64,000 nucleotides of DNA from Phytopythium helicoides (GCA_024867545.1 JANFNE010000003.1:1426001-1490000); one strand, 5' to 3'. Shown: positions 1 through 11,009, counted from the stretch's first letter. Made by a program: numbers and translations. Notes: generated from the letters alone by a model not told the origin.

Positions 1-737
1 GATGTCAGTAGCTCTACGCATGGCCCAGAAGCAGAGTTTGCAGGACGCACTCGGGAAGAGCTCGACACATCCGACACACTTGCCATCCCAGGTGCCGCCA
101 TGAAACAGTCGAGAATCGAGCTCGTCATCGAGCTGGACTCGCGCAGCATCGAACGAGCCTCTTTCATGATAGCGTCCGCGAATGGGCACAGAGAAGGAGT
201 TGTGTCCGAGGGATCATACGGTTTGGTCGACGGCAACAGCAACAGCGCTGCTGCTCCGCATGGAAGACTCGTCGTTGTATTCTCCTGCACTCTTGCGTCG
301 CTCTGTGCTTTTTTCAGCAGGCTTCCAACTTGTGCAGCCAATTCCAGGTTCTCTGTCAGCCGAGCCCGAAGCTTGCTGTTGAGCTCCTCGCTGGCATCAC
401 GGAGTCTCTGCTGGTTGCGAGCCTGCTCTTGCCACGGCGAAAGCAAGTCGACATTCTTTTCTGCGTGTGCCCTCCTGTCTTGCCCGAGAAGATCCCTGAG
501 CTGCTTCTCGTAGTCCTCAGCCTGCTGCTTGAGTTCCTGCCGCTCAGCTCGTCGTCGCTCTCGCCTGCGAACGTCGATTGCAGGGTCCCGCGCTCTTTTC
601 TTTCGCTTGGGCTCATTACCCACAGAGACCTCCGACGAGCCCGAGTGCCCACACAGCCACTGGGACAGCTGCCGATCGCTCTCCAGCATCGTCAGCGCCG
701 CCTCGACGGCGTTCAGGTCCAGTTCGTTCAGCTCCAT
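1..737 (-). CDS. bZIP/START-like family protein, subfamily S, partial (runs off the left edge)
   Basis: On the minus strand an ATG at 735-737 opens a frame with no stop through to base 1, at least 245 codons, so the gene is cut by the window edge. The start is acidic and leucine-rich (begins MELNELDLNAVEAAL). A basic stretch follows at about residues 43-68 (KRKKRARDPAIDVRRRERRR) and then a long charged coiled coil with a W-Q-E-Q-A-R-N-Q segment near residue 100. This matches block for block the neighbouring gene at 808, which starts with the same layout and has RDPEVDRRRRQRRR. The START-like half is expected beyond the edge. The two genes diverge with about 70 bp between their ATGs. Transcription regulator is an inference from the bZIP-like region; no DNA target can be read. 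Confidence 0.75.
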   Translation of the reverse strand, partial: MELNELDLNAVEAALTMLESDRQLSQWLCGHSGSSEVSVGNEPKRKKRARDPAIDVRRRERRRAERQELKQQAEDYEKQLRDLLGQDRRAHAEKNVDLLSPWQEQARNQQRLRDASEELNSKLRARLTENLELAAQVGSLLKKAQSDARVQENTTTSLPCGAAALLLLPSTKPYDPSDTTPSLCPFADAIMKEARSMLRESSSMTSSILDCFMAAPGMASVSDVSSSSRVRPANSASGPCVELLT

Positions 738-807
738 GCTGCGTTGGCACCGGAAGGTTGGGTACTGAAGTCTCGGCAGTCTGGTTATCTGACTGTTGTT
801 GTCAGTC
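738..807. promoter_or_regulatory. 70-bp intergenic region between two divergent paralogues
   Basis: Only 70 bases separate the ATG of the minus-strand gene (737) from the ATG of the plus-strand gene (808). Any core promoters must lie in this gap or inside the coding regions, which suggests a shared bidirectional promoter. I see no TATA box. The short stretch ctgttgttgtcagtc precedes the plus ATG. Confidence 0.4.
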
Positions 808-2202
808 ATGGAGGACGAGATGGCGGCGCTGGAGGCGGCGCTGGCGCTGCTGGACGAGTTCCCGGCGCCCGACGACTTGCTGTTTGCTGCGCAGGAGGAC
901 GAGGAGCTCGAGCTGCTGCCTGCGGCGGCTTCTGGGCCCAAAACCGGCGAGAAGAAGCGCGTTCGCGACCCGGAAGTCGACCGGAGGCGGAGGCAGCGAC
1001 GCCGGCTGGAGCGAGATGAGCTGCAACACCAGGTGGAGCAGTACGAGCTGCAAGTGGCAGCGCTCAAGGTGGTGACGCGGTGGAGGAGTGGAGGAGAGCG
1101 CGGTCAGTGGAAGGACGCCGCCAAGCGGCAAGCTCAGGCGAGGAAGGAGGCAGAGGAGACGAACTCCTGGCTCCGAGCGGCACTGCACTCGTTCATGGAC
1201 GTTGGAGCGCGTCTCAAGCAGGGATACATCTGCTCATCTCCATGGAAGCGGTGCGCGCAGCTTGGCTTGTAGGCTGCGAGGCTGAAAAACTTGACGAGAG
1301 GCAACATGGTGTTGCACAGGACCAGCCAGCTGACGAGAATCGAGACACGGCTGTTATTCCGCTCACCAAGGACTACCGAGCTGTAGTGACGACCCCGCCG
1401 CTCTTCCACTCCGAGCCATCCCATGAGTCGATGGCTCGTGAAGTTCGGCTTTTGCTTCAGGACACGTTTCAGGCGACTGACGTGGTTTTTGGTCGCCATG
1501 GACGTATTGATTCGCCCGAGATCTCACTGTCGTCGAGTGTGTGGCCGCTCCAAAGTGGCAACGGAGACTGCGTCGAGCAAGTTGCGTCGACGCCGCTGCA
1601 GTGTAATTTTCAGAAGAGCGTTGAGCTCCTGCAGCTGTGGATGGTGAAACATTTCGGCTACACGATCAACGGCGTCTCGTACTCCGACATCGTGAGTACC
1701 ATCTTGCCTGATCGGAGCACGAAGTATTTACTAACATGCTTCATTCGCATCCCAGGCCAAGCGACTCTCAGGAAACCTCGTTGAAGTGCGAAGCAACGTG
1801 GAGTTGGGTGGCCCGCTAAATTCCACTGTCTGCCGTTGGGTATCTGCATACGAACGGCACGAAGACGCTGACCAAGTGACAATTGTGTACTCGACTCTGA
1901 TCGCACATCCGGACAATAAACTGCGCTTCCAGCAGCGCGGGTGGATCATTATTACTCCTTCACCTACGAATCCAGCCCAGATGAGTCACGTGAAGACGTG
2001 CTCGCACCTGATTACATTTCACCCAAGGTCTTCTGTCAACGGTAGGGAAAGTGGCGACCCACTCCACCATTACGTTTATCGACAGCTTTGCAAGCGCATG
2101 AAATACAAGGCGCGGGACCTTCAGTCCCATCTCCTTCGCGAGACGGGTCAGCATCATTTCTCGGACCTCATTTCCACCAAAAAAAGCTTTCGCCACTACT
2201 GA
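808..2202 (+). CDS. bZIP/START-like family protein, subfamily S
   Basis: Begins MEDEMAALEAALALLDEF at 808; an upstream in-frame TTG is not needed. Basic region RDPEVDRRRRQRRRLERDEL at about residues 52-72, then a coiled coil. The helix QWKDAAKRQAQARKEAEETN matches the W-x3-[IAV] block found in every subfamily. The second intron is clear: 1692-1755 (GTGAGT...CCCAG). The first is less certain; frame continuity requires a length of 2 mod 3, and 1211-1272 or 1201-1319 both fit. With the first choice the protein is about 422 aa. The last exon (1756-2202) is continuous, includes the aromatic QQRGWIII strand equivalent to FRASGWL in subfamily U, and ends in a basic helix. START-like is a family-level call. 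It converges on the RIO-like gene with 76 bp between the stops. Confidence 0.7.
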
Positions 2203-2278
2203 AGATAAAAGAATAAATTCCATTGTATATCCTTCGCTCGAAATGCCAAGGACGACAACTGAGCTCTCACACTTCAGA

Positions 2279-3556
2279 CTACTTGTCATCCTCGTCGTCA
2301 ATCATTGCCGCAAGTCGACCACCACGGCAAATCCCGCGGAGCATCTCGCGAAGCTCGCCATTCTCAGCCTGGACGTACTTCTTGACAATCTCGGCAGGCC
2401 ACAAACCATCCTTGGTGCAACGCAGTCCGAGTCCTTCAAACAGAGCGTAGATCGACTCAATGTCTCGATCCAACGCGCTTTCATGATCTGGCTGAGATCG
2501 AGCAACAGCGCTTCCAAAGCCGATGAAATACACCGTGTCTTTGTGCCACAGCATATTGCCGTCGCCCAAGGTGCCATGTACAAGTCTTGCCTTCTGGTAC
2601 AAGCGCCGCATGCTCAGAAGAATTGTGAAATACGCGTCCAGAAGTTTGTTTCTCTTGATTGCTGCAGACTTTAGATCTGGGGCTGTCTCGCCGTCGGCAG
2701 ATCCGACAAACTCCATGGCGAGAATGTGGTCGCGAAGCATGAATGGCTTCGGAGCGGTCACACCGCTCGCGCGAGCCTTGCTCAGGGAGCGAAACTCATG
2801 CTCCGCCCACAATTTCAACTGGCGCTGCATCGTTTTCTTGACAAAGCGAACGTCGTATCGGCGTCCTGATGCATCGCACTCGTTGGACTTGGTGTAGTCT
2901 CCTCTCGACGTCTTGAAGATCTTGAGCGCCACAGCATGTCCGGCTTCCACAACGTCATCCATGCGTCCGAGGGCGTAGTAGACATTCGCTTCCCGCCCAT
3001 AGTGGAGCCGAGACTCGATAGCCAGGAGCCGCTCTTGGTTGATCATCTTGACGAGCATGAGCTTGGTGCGCTCGTCGAACAGGCTGCCCTTCTCTGTGTC
3101 GTACTTGTATTTTCCGAGGCTGACCTGCTGCGGGGCTCGCTTGCGGTGTTCTTCTTTTGCCTGTCGACGGAGGTCCTCGCGAAGAGAATTCGTTCCACTC
3201 ACGGAGTTGGCGCCTGCGGTTGAGCCGACGTGTCCTCTGTTGGTTGGAACGACCGCAAAGTCGTCGTGGCCATCAAAGTAGTCGTCAAAATCCTCGTCCT
3301 CATCTCCCAACCTGTCGTAGTCATAGTCATCCGCGCTCAGCAGCCGACGTCCACTGTCGCCGTTGAACGAGAATTTCCACTCTGCCTCGCTGACTTGGGC
3401 CGTGTAGAACTCGTTCTCCGCCTCCATGTTGAGCTCTTCTTGGAGGTGCAGAGCGAGCTCAGCGTCCATGATTTCCTGGACCGACCTCTCGTCCGTCGAT
3501 CGAATTGCTTCGGCTGCAAATGCTGAAGCCTGGGGAATTCTTGTCGCTGTCGCCAT
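2279..3556 (-). CDS. RIO-family (RIOK3/RIO1-like) protein, predicted pseudokinase
   Basis: Intronless, 425 aa from the ATG at 3556; an in-frame ATG at 3643 would add 29 residues that do not look conserved. The N-terminal part resembles RIOK3: an acidic stretch starting DAELALHLQEELN, then FNGDS and a run of D/E residues. The RIO fold follows: glycine loop YGREANVYYA (about 186-195), ATP lysine in VALKIFKTS (K212), WAEHEF and HILAMEFVG in the hinge region. The catalytic loop, normally H-x-D-L-S-x-Y-N, reads HGTLGDGN, so Asp is Thr (residue 329) while Asn334 is kept. The metal-binding D-V-S-Q reads GFGS, so Asp is Gly (residue 346). RIO proteins act in ribosome assembly or as adaptors; this copy is predicted to bind nucleotide at most and not to phosphorylate. 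It is unrelated to the surrounding family. Confidence 0.88.
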   Translation of the reverse strand: MATATRIPQASAFAAEAIRSTDERSVQEIMDAELALHLQEELNMEAENEFYTAQVSEAEWKFSFNGDSGRRLLSADDYDYDRLGDEDEDFDDYFDGHDDFAVVPTNRGHVGSTAGANSVSGTNSLREDLRRQAKEEHRKRAPQQVSLGKYKYDTEKGSLFDERTKLMLVKMINQERLLAIESRLHYGREANVYYALGRMDDVVEAGHAVALKIFKTSRGDYTKSNECDASGRRYDVRFVKKTMQRQLKLWAEHEFRSLSKARASGVTAPKPFMLRDHILAMEFVGSADGETAPDLKSAAIKRNKLLDAYFTILLSMRRLYQKARLVHGTLGDGNMLWHKDTVYFIGFGSAVARSQPDHESALDRDIESIYALFEGLGLRCTKDGLWPAEIVKKYVQAENGELREMLRGICRGGRLAAMIDDEDDK

Positions 3557-4943
3557 TTGAGCTGCGGGGTTGTTGGAGACGCTCCAAATTGCACAATGCG
3601 GGATCGAGGAGGGAGGTTGAAGTGGAGTCCGAATGATGAGCATATTGTGCGAATGAAGGTCTATGTAGCCATCCGTACGGAACGTTCGGGGCTGGTTCTG
3701 CGCGGAGACCCATCTTGTATGTATGTATGTGTTACGTCTGTGGAGGCGAGGGCGAGTCTTGCCAAGCCTAGGCCCATCTTTTGGGGTGAAATTGCTCCGT
3801 TGGTCCGATGATTTTTGAAGCTCTGTTGATGGTGTTTTCGAGCTTCAAAAACACCGAGGAGCATGCAAATTGGCCAGGAAGTTGAGCACACAAGAATTCG
3901 TCGTCCAATGACTGGTGCAGTGAAAGCTGAGTACAAGAATTGAGCTAGAAGCTCTTCTCATCGTCAGTCCTCACACTGTTCTAGTTGCACGATAAATTTT
4001 GAAGTGCAGACGTGCTATCAATTATAGTGGACCAGCACAGGTGAACTGTTCGTTGACACTGAGGCATAAGTAGTGAGCGTCCTTTCGAAATGCTTTACTC
4101 CTTGATTGTGTGCGTTATTCTCCACACGGCCAAGTAGTTCTCAGTCTCTACATTCATATTACCAGAAAATCTGTGAATAGCGATAAACGACTGTACGCCA
4201 CCTCAAATTTAGTGTGCGTTGTGAAATGCAAGCACTGACGCCGTGGACCATGTTGGTCGTGATATCTGTTCCGATGCTGCTCAAAATGAGAACACCTGGG
4301 ATTCCATTGATGCCGACGAGTGATACAGTGATCCTAGTGAAAATGATGCGCGCATGAGTGAGAGCAAAAAATAGTGTTGCGGTATTTGGGCTAGGAAAAA
4401 ATTCTCGAAGAGCTCGGCTTGGCCGTGAATCCTTGACACTAGTAGGGTGATACACCACTTGATTGGATACTACATCATGCCCACTATTGTAGCACTCGTT
4501 CAAATTGAAGATGCTCACTTGGCTATTTTCCTTCAAGGGCTGAATCCTTGATCGAGTGGCTAATCACTGTTGTAACATCAAGTGGAACGCTTCGCCCTTT
4601 ATCCTGTCCACTTGTTTTTTATCTGGCCAAGCTTGTCCCGCATCCATTGCAACAAATATGGCAAATGTCCTAAAACCACTCACGACAGTTGTGTAGCACC
4701 ATGTCCAAAGTCCCCAACCGCATGCATTTCGAATACTTCAGCCCACACTCCAGTATATGGCTAGAAATGGATATAATTTGCAAAAGCTCGTGTCAACTGC
4801 GAATCAAATACTCTGAATCCTCTCAAATCCCCATTTCATCGAATCAAAGACCTCCATTTTCATCTACTTTTGTAATAAACGAAACATCCATTCCACACCA
4901 ATCTGCGTTTCCACACTTTTGCATTAGTCTCCGCGCCGCCACC
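3557..4943. other. Intergenic region, no gene recognised
   Basis: About 1.4 kb between the RIO-like gene and the next family member. It holds a short TGTA repeat (tgtatgtatgtatgtg near 3717-3732) and AT-rich sequence toward 4800-4920, just upstream of the strong-context ATG at 4944. Open frames here, including one at 4159-4536 on the minus strand, lack recognisable motifs and have no paralogue in the window. Confidence 0.5.
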
Positions 4944-6380
4944 ATGAGCCCGTGGCCTCCTGACACCCCAGACGCCCTGGGCCCAACGCAATTGGCCGAC
5001 GTCGAGCTGTTGGACGAGGACTTTCTGCTGAGCTTTCTCTCGCCTCTTAGCGACTCGGAGGTGCCTCTGGGCTCCATTGCGGACTCGACGGACTCGGAAG
5101 GCGCAGAAAGCAGCGGTACCAGCAGCAGCAGTTCACCAGCATCTCCATCTTTGAACAGCAGCACTTCCAAGAGCAATCGCAAAGAAGTGAGTCGATTGGC
5201 TATGAACCGGGCAAGATTGGACCGATACTACAAGTCCCAGGACGAGTTGAGTGGACTGAGAAGCAAGGTGGAGGAGCTGCAGACTTTACTCGCCAAGCTC
5301 AAAAAAGAGGACGAGCACCTCCCCGCAGCATCACTAGAACATGAACCGTGCCCATTTATTGACAACGCGCAAGGTGAAATCGGTGGTAGTGGCGACCCAA
5401 GTTTCACTGTTGGAGAGACCACCTTTTCTTGGAAATGCGTCGCCATGCGCGAGCACCGGCGGCGACAGCGAGCAGTGGCAGTTCGACGGAAGTTGCGGCG
5501 ACTGCTTCGCGACTTTGAGCGAGACGGTGAAGATTACATGCGGAAATTGCCCATTCAGGCTGTAGATGTGCGCTCAAAGAGCGCTCCATGCCACCTTCCG
5601 GCCATACCCGTACTTCCTGGAGCAGAAACTCCAGAGGCATTTACACTTTGTGGAGTTGCCATGCTTCGAGAGCTGTACCGCATGGCATGTTGCGCGTGTG
5701 GTATCGAGATCATGGCGAATCAATCTTCCAGTAGTTCTGGGGGTGAACTGGCGTGTTCGTTCCTTCTTGGCGCAGATATCGAGACTCGATGGACCCGAGA
5801 GTTTGTATTTCCTGTTGGCGACCCCCAAACTATTTCCTCTCTATGGCTTCGCGGTGTGTGGAATCAAGCGCCAAGTAATGCTAACTTCCGCATTTCGATC
5901 AAGGTACCGTGCAGGTTTCCATTGGGTTTGTGAAAACACTCGAATTGATCGGAAAAAGTGTGGTGATGTCTCCAGCGTCCTGCTGTGGAGCGGTCATTCT
6001 TCGAGCGAAAATTTGCTTGGCGGCCAGATCCTAAAATGATAGCGGCGCCGAACGACAGGAAGCTCAATCTCGACGGAGTCACGCTGATGCAGATCTTTGA
6101 AACACCTGATCATGTCGTACTTGTGTGGACCGTGTCTTTCTACGCGTCGGAGGACAAGACACACCATGCACCTTTCTTTCGTGCAAGTGGCTGGCTGGCA
6201 TTCAAACGTCAAGGAGAAGGCGTGACGTGCCAGAGCTCTGCACGCGTGCATAGTGCTCTACGACCCATGAGAGATGGAGTAGAAGGCCCCACGCTGCGAA
6301 GGCGCGTGGTAAATGCGTGGGCCGAGACTATGCAGACCAAGCAACACCGAATGTGGACCCGATTGCTGCTCGTGACTTGA
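4944..6380 (+). CDS. bZIP/START-like family protein, subfamily U (intact)
   Basis: Start chosen at 4944 because of its context (GCCGCCACCATGAG) and the acidic N-terminus that follows (ELLDEDFLLSFLSPLSDSE). Two exons, 4944-5903 and 5976-6380, with a 72-nt intron (GTACCG...CCAG), give 454 aa. A Ser-rich linker leads to the basic/coiled-coil segment NRARLDRYYKSQDELSGLRS (Asn88) with leucines at 105, 112 and 119. The second helix is SWKCVAMREHRRRQRAVAVR. The C-terminal half contains ETPEAFTLCGVAMLRELYRM, FRASGWLAF and a closing basic helix; it is read as START-like. This is the best-preserved U copy and serves as the reference for the damaged ones at 11308 and 13201. It converges on the T copy at 6503 with 122 bp between ends. 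Confidence 0.8.
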
Positions 6381-6502
6381 CTTGTGGTGCGTTGGGGCTC
6401 ACCAATTCAAGTTTTTGTGCAAAACTCTGAGGGACTTGAATGCGTGAGAGAGTAATGTACTAGGGGTTGTCAAATGCATGGAATGAACTTGCTGCTGTGC
6501 TA

Positions 6503-7763
6503 TCAATGTTCCAACGGTGGGGTAAACATGAGCCCAAGCCGTTCGTCTTTGATCCCCATCTGGTACTTCCACGAGTTCATCGCATGCTGCTTGAAGCGGG
6601 AGCTCGCCTGTCCAGAGGCATTACCTGGAGCATGATCAACGTCAAACACTTGATACCGCCCCTGGAAGGTGCACGTGCGTGACCCTGGCGTTCGTGAAAT
6701 CGCTCGCAATGCCGTAGTTCGAAACAGCATCGTGGTCTCTTCGGGATCGAAAACTTCGGCGATCGCAACAAGGACCCAGCTTGAGTTGCCTTTGTTGGCT
6801 TCAAACAGCACTCTCCCACTAACGTGCGAGACTCGACCGCACTCGCTGGTGACTGGCCACCCAGGTTTCTTCTGAACTCGTGGAGCATCTTGTTGAGCGA
6901 GGAGCTAGAGTTCGAGCACAACAATTAACTTTCGGTTTGCACACGAAAGAGAAGAGCATACATTTCGTACCGGCGGAAAAGGTGTCGTGAGTCCTGGAGA
7001 GAACGGCAGGTTGAGAATCGAGCGCCACCACCCTTCACCAACGGCGTGTGGGTCGTTGACAGGGATCGCAAAACTCGTCGTCCACGAGAACGCTGGCTTT
7101 GGCAGGGCACTGCTCAGCGCCGCAGCCCCCGTCCAGTCGAACTGGTGCACGAGATCGGCCGGGTCCAGCTCCACAATGGCGCGAGCTTCGTCCAGGAAGC
7201 AGCGAAACACCGACATCCACAGCGATTGCCCCGGGTCCGTCGCATTCGTGTGTCCGTTGGCCAGGCTCGCCTTCCACCGCCCCCAAGTCGCCCAGCCGCA
7301 GCTGCAGCGCCGCATTGTTGGTCCACTGCCTGTGCGTCCGCAGCAGCCGTCGCAGCTCGGCGTTCGTTCGCTCCGCCCGCGCTCGGAGCACTCGCTGCTG
7401 CTCGGCGTTGCGCCGCCAGTCGACTTTGGCTCTGCGCAACGTGACGCCGAGGCGCTCAGCGGCCTCGACCTCGAGCTCGGTTGTTGCGCACTGCTTGAGC
7501 ACCTCCAGCCGCCGCGAGAGACGCCAAACCTCGTCCCGCAGCGCCTGCAGCTCGTGCTTCTTGCGCCAGTAGAGCGCCAGCCGCGCGCTGTTCTTGTCGC
7601 TGCGTCTGTCGCGGGCTGTGGCGCCGCCTCTCGGCTTGTCAGGCGACGTTCGTGGCGCGGACGAGCTCTCCGAGGGCTGCGGGGACTCGTGGGACGCGTG
7701 CGCGTCGAAGTCGTCGAGGAACGCGAGCACGTCGGCCAGCAGCGCGGTGTCGTCGGCGCTCAT
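6503..7763 (-). pseudogene. bZIP/START-like family, subfamily T, frame-broken copy
   Basis: Starts MSADDTALLADVLAFLDDF at 7763, with the basic segment KNSARLALYWRKKHELQALR and then VDWRRNAEQQRVLRARAERTN. The reading frame then breaks in the C5 run at 7280-7284. Family-like sequence continues in another frame (WMSVFRCFLDEARAIVELDP, FSWTTSFAIPVNDPHAV) with no room for the intron found here in the other two T genes. A further frame change occurs near 6950-7000. The last family-like piece is 6503-6811 (EVFDPEETTMLFRTTALRAI to the stop). At least two indels are needed, so it is called a pseudogene. Assembly errors in homopolymers cannot be excluded. Confidence 0.65.
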
Positions 7764-8002
7764 GGCGGAGCGGAGGTGAGCTCCTCGGTGGTCTTGTCGG
7801 GTGTTCTATGCGTCTGAGGCGGACATGGAGTAATTTTGATGAAGCAGATGGCAACAGTGGAAGGGATTTGCCACTGGGAACCAATGTGATCACCTTCGTC
7901 CTCGATCACGCCACGGTGATGAAGGCGGAAGATGACTGAAAGCACAGCAAAGTAAAGATCAATGCATGGTGTTGAGATTGATTGATAGCAGGCTTGTGAC
8001 AG
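7764..8002. other. Short intergenic gap
   Basis: 239 bases between two minus-strand T genes. It must hold the promoter of the 7763 gene and the 3' end region of the 8003-9353 gene. No motif recognised. Confidence 0.4.
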
Positions 8003-9353
8003 CTACAGGCCGAGAAAGCGGAGCCGCATTTGCTGGTCTTTCAGCTGCATCATCTCTCGCCAGGTGCTAATGCCGACCTCCGCCTGCTTCCTCACGCGCA
8101 CGTCTTGGTCTTGGCCGTCTCGCAGGATTTCAGGGGCGCCGGCGTAGTACACCGAGTACTGGGCTTGGAGCAAACACGAGGGCGACGCTGTCGAGCTGAT
8201 GGGCGTAACGATGCGGACCACTGACGTCCGAAACAGTAGCAGCGTCCCTGTCGAGTCAAACACGTCCCCACGAGCAGACAAAACACAGCTGACGCCCTGT
8301 TCAATTTTGAGCCGGAATGTGATGAGCCCGATGAAGCGGATCTCGTCCGGGGTGCCAACGCCAACTGACCAAACCGCTTTCTTGACGATCTCTCGATGGT
8401 TTTGGTGGTGCGTCTGCAATCAGTTGGAAGTTCGATACTCGTCTCTGTAGATTGGTAACCAGCGAGCACATGTAACAACGCACCGAGGCCTCGTCAGTGC
8501 AGACGCCTTGTAGACTGTCCGAAATATGGATCGCTTGCCACCAAGCCAAGCCTACCGTGTCGGGGTTGGCGATAGGAACATGGAACGACGTTGACCAAGC
8601 ATTCGATGGGCTGCTATGAGAAGCAGATCGTGCAGAATGCAAATCTTTGAGTGGGCATAGCGGGTCAAGCTCCAAGATCTCGTGGATTTTATCGAGCACG
8701 CGATGAAGCAGAGAGCAATACGATAGCTTGGGCGACTCGGGGTTCGAGTGGAACAGTCGTACCGATTCCTGCAACTCCTGCTCTCAACAATTTGCGTTCC
8801 AGGAGCACAAGATCAGACTTCTGACAACGAAAGCAATATAACGTGAGTCGGTGCGTACCTCTGCACCTCTGCGCTCGCACAGATGAAGCTGAGCGCCGAC
8901 GTCGCTTGAGAGCTTTTGCTGGAGCTTTACCTGCCTTCGCAAATGCTCGTTTAACAACTCTGACTTCAATCGCAGCTTGCGTTCCCTCTCGGCAATAACT
9001 TCCCAATCAAAACGTTTGACAGTAATATAAAGTGGGGTTGACGCAATGGCCTGTAGACCACTTGTGGAGCGTTGCTTCAGCAGATCCAGTTGTCGCGTAA
9101 GGTCCTCGACTTGAGCTCTCAGCGTTTGCAGCTCTTGCTTTTTCCTTCTGTACAACTCCAAACGAGTCTTGTTCTTTTCTTGCTTGGTTGCTCTGGTCCA
9201 AGGCTGTACCGGTTTATTGCTCAGCTTATCTGGAAACGTGTGCTGCTGGACTGGTAAGAATTGTGTTGGGGATTGGGACTTGTCTGCCTCGAATTCATCC
9301 AGAAACGCTAGTACATCTGCCAGAATGGCATCGTCGGAGGTGGCCTCGCTCAT
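8003..9353 (-). CDS. bZIP/START-like family protein, subfamily T (intact)
   Basis: Three exons on the minus strand, 9353-8859, 8777-8484 and 8413-8003, separated by GT-AG introns of 81 and 70 nt; all frames join and give 399 aa. N-terminus MSEATSDDAILADVLAFLDEF is acidic. The basic/coiled-coil segment has Asn61, Arg69 and leucines 78, 85 and 92. This resembles a bZIP, but the Asn to first-Leu spacing is 17 instead of the usual 18. A second helix (FDWEVIAERERKLRLK) follows. The C-terminal half has WSTSFHVPIANPDTVGLAWW, EIVKKAVWSV and the closing RLKDQ-type helix, taken as START-like. It is the reference for the damaged T copies on either side. Role inferred: transcriptional regulator. Confidence 0.8.
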
Positions 9354-9616
9354 TTCGAGAATGAGGTATTTGTCTAGTGACGGGAGCGACACGTACCGCA
9401 AACAACCAGGAGAATAATCTCGCAGGGCGAATAATCAAACTGTGCACTGTGTAATAATCAACCAGCACCGCACATTTTTTTGAATCGCTGAACGAATCAA
9501 TTTGTTTCTCACCATGCCACGATACAGTACTGTAGATAGCGCAATAAGTTTCATTTGCACTCGACATGAATGATTGGGATTATAAAGTACAATTTGTCGA
9601 AGTTGGTTGATGTAGA
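9354..9616. other. Short intergenic gap, no gene recognised
   Basis: 263 bases between two tandem minus-strand T genes. Moderately AT-rich; no clear regulatory motif. Confidence 0.4.
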
Positions 9617-11009
9617 CTAAAGTCCGACAAAGCGGAGCCGCATATGTTGGTCTTTCAGCCGCATCTTCTCTTTCCACGCGCTAATACCAACCTCCATGTG
9701 TTCTTTCAAGCGCGCAATTGTGTCAGGAGGGTCTCGCAGAAGTTCAGAGATGCCGGTGTCATACACTGAGTACTGGGCTCTGAACAAACACGAGGGTGTT
9801 GTTTTTGTTCTGGCAGGAGTGACAACGCGGACTGCAGACGTTCGAAACAGAAGAGACGTTCCTGTTGCATCAAATATATCGCCACGAGCCGATAATACGC
9901 AACGAACTCCTGGTTCAGGTCTTGAGCTGAAACGAGATGAAGCCAACGAAGCGGATGGAGTCGGAAGAACAATTGGCGACCGACCATACCGCTTTCTTGA
10001 CAATCTCCTGTTGATGCTTGCACTCCATCTGTTCATTAGCATAATGATGTAAATGTGTGAGTTGGCTTTGACCCAAGGAAGATGTAACACAAGCAAGCTT
10101 TAAACTCACCGTGACTTCTTCGGTGAGTATGCCTTGCAAGTTATCGGCAGTCTGAATCGCTTGCCACCATGCCACCCCGACTGATTCCGGGTCTGCAACC
10201 GGAATCTGGAACGATGACGACCAAGTGGCCGACGGACGCATTTCGGAAGCTGCATTGTCCCAGTCAACATTCTTTAGCACGCTGAGTGGGTCTTGCTCTG
10301 AGAGCTGGTCGACTTTGTCGAGCAGTGAGTGCAGCGCCGAGCTATACGTCGATTTGGATGGCAGCGGCTCGAATGGAGAGCCCTGGGGCGGCGTGAAATC
10401 TGTCAAGCTCCGCTGTTTACATGATTCAAATCTGTCAGCCCACCGCTCATGAGAGAGCAATTCGGTGCAAATGCAAGCGCATACCTTTATCGTTCCGCCC
10501 TGCCAGAACTCCAGCTGGCTGCTGAAGTCGCTCACCCACTTCTGCTGCATCCTCACAAGCTTCTTGAGATCTACATTCGTCTGCTCCGTCTCCATCCTCA
10601 GCGCCTTCTCCCGCTCCGCGATCCGCTTCCAGTCGACGCGTGAGCGCCTGATGGTGACGCTGAGCGCGTCCGCGACGCTCGCCTCCAAGCTGCTCGTCGC
10701 GCACCCCTTCATGATCTCAAGCCGCCGCGAAAGACTCTCCACCTGGCTCCTGAGCGTCTGCATCTCCTGCTTCTTGCGCCTGTACAGCTCCAGGCGCGCC
10801 TGGTTCCTCGCCTGGGCGTTCGACTCCTTCCTCGGTTTTCGGCTGGAGCTCTGCTTTTCCGGCGACGCCGAGGGCTCCAGAGCGAGCTGCGGCGCCGGAG
10901 AGCTCGCGCTGGGCTTCTGCGGCAGCCCATGGCCGTCATTGACCTCGAACTGGTCCAGGAACGCCAGCACGTCGGCCAGCACGGCCGCGTCCGCGCTCGT
11001 GTCGCCCAT
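9617..11009 (-). pseudogene. bZIP/START-like family, subfamily T, one-base frameshift in the last exon
   Basis: Exons 11009-10485, 10412-10110 and 10028-9617 with GT-AG introns; the first intron (72 nt) is open in frame and could be retained. N-terminus GDTSADAAVLADVLAFLDQF, basic segment NQARLELYRRKKQEMQTLR, second helix VDWKRIAEREKALRMETEQT. In the last exon the frame runs through FVGFISFQLK and meets a stop. One base less near 9920 would restore the alignment with the intact T gene at 8003 (K-P-E-P-G-V-R-C against K-I-E-Q-G-V-S-C). The rest of the exon is undamaged to the stop at 9617. It is either a recent pseudogene, a truncated protein of about 312 residues, or a sequencing error; a one-base insertion is the simplest reading. 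Confidence 0.65.

Noticed and set aside
4159..4536. 125-codon minus-strand frame in the 3.6-4.9 kb gap
   Set aside because: No motif, no paralogue, no good splice or start context; length within chance expectation.
6987..7817. 276-codon plus-strand open frame over the T copy at 6503-7763
   Set aside because: GC-rich antisense shadow of the T gene; composition rich in Arg, Pro and Ser with no motif.
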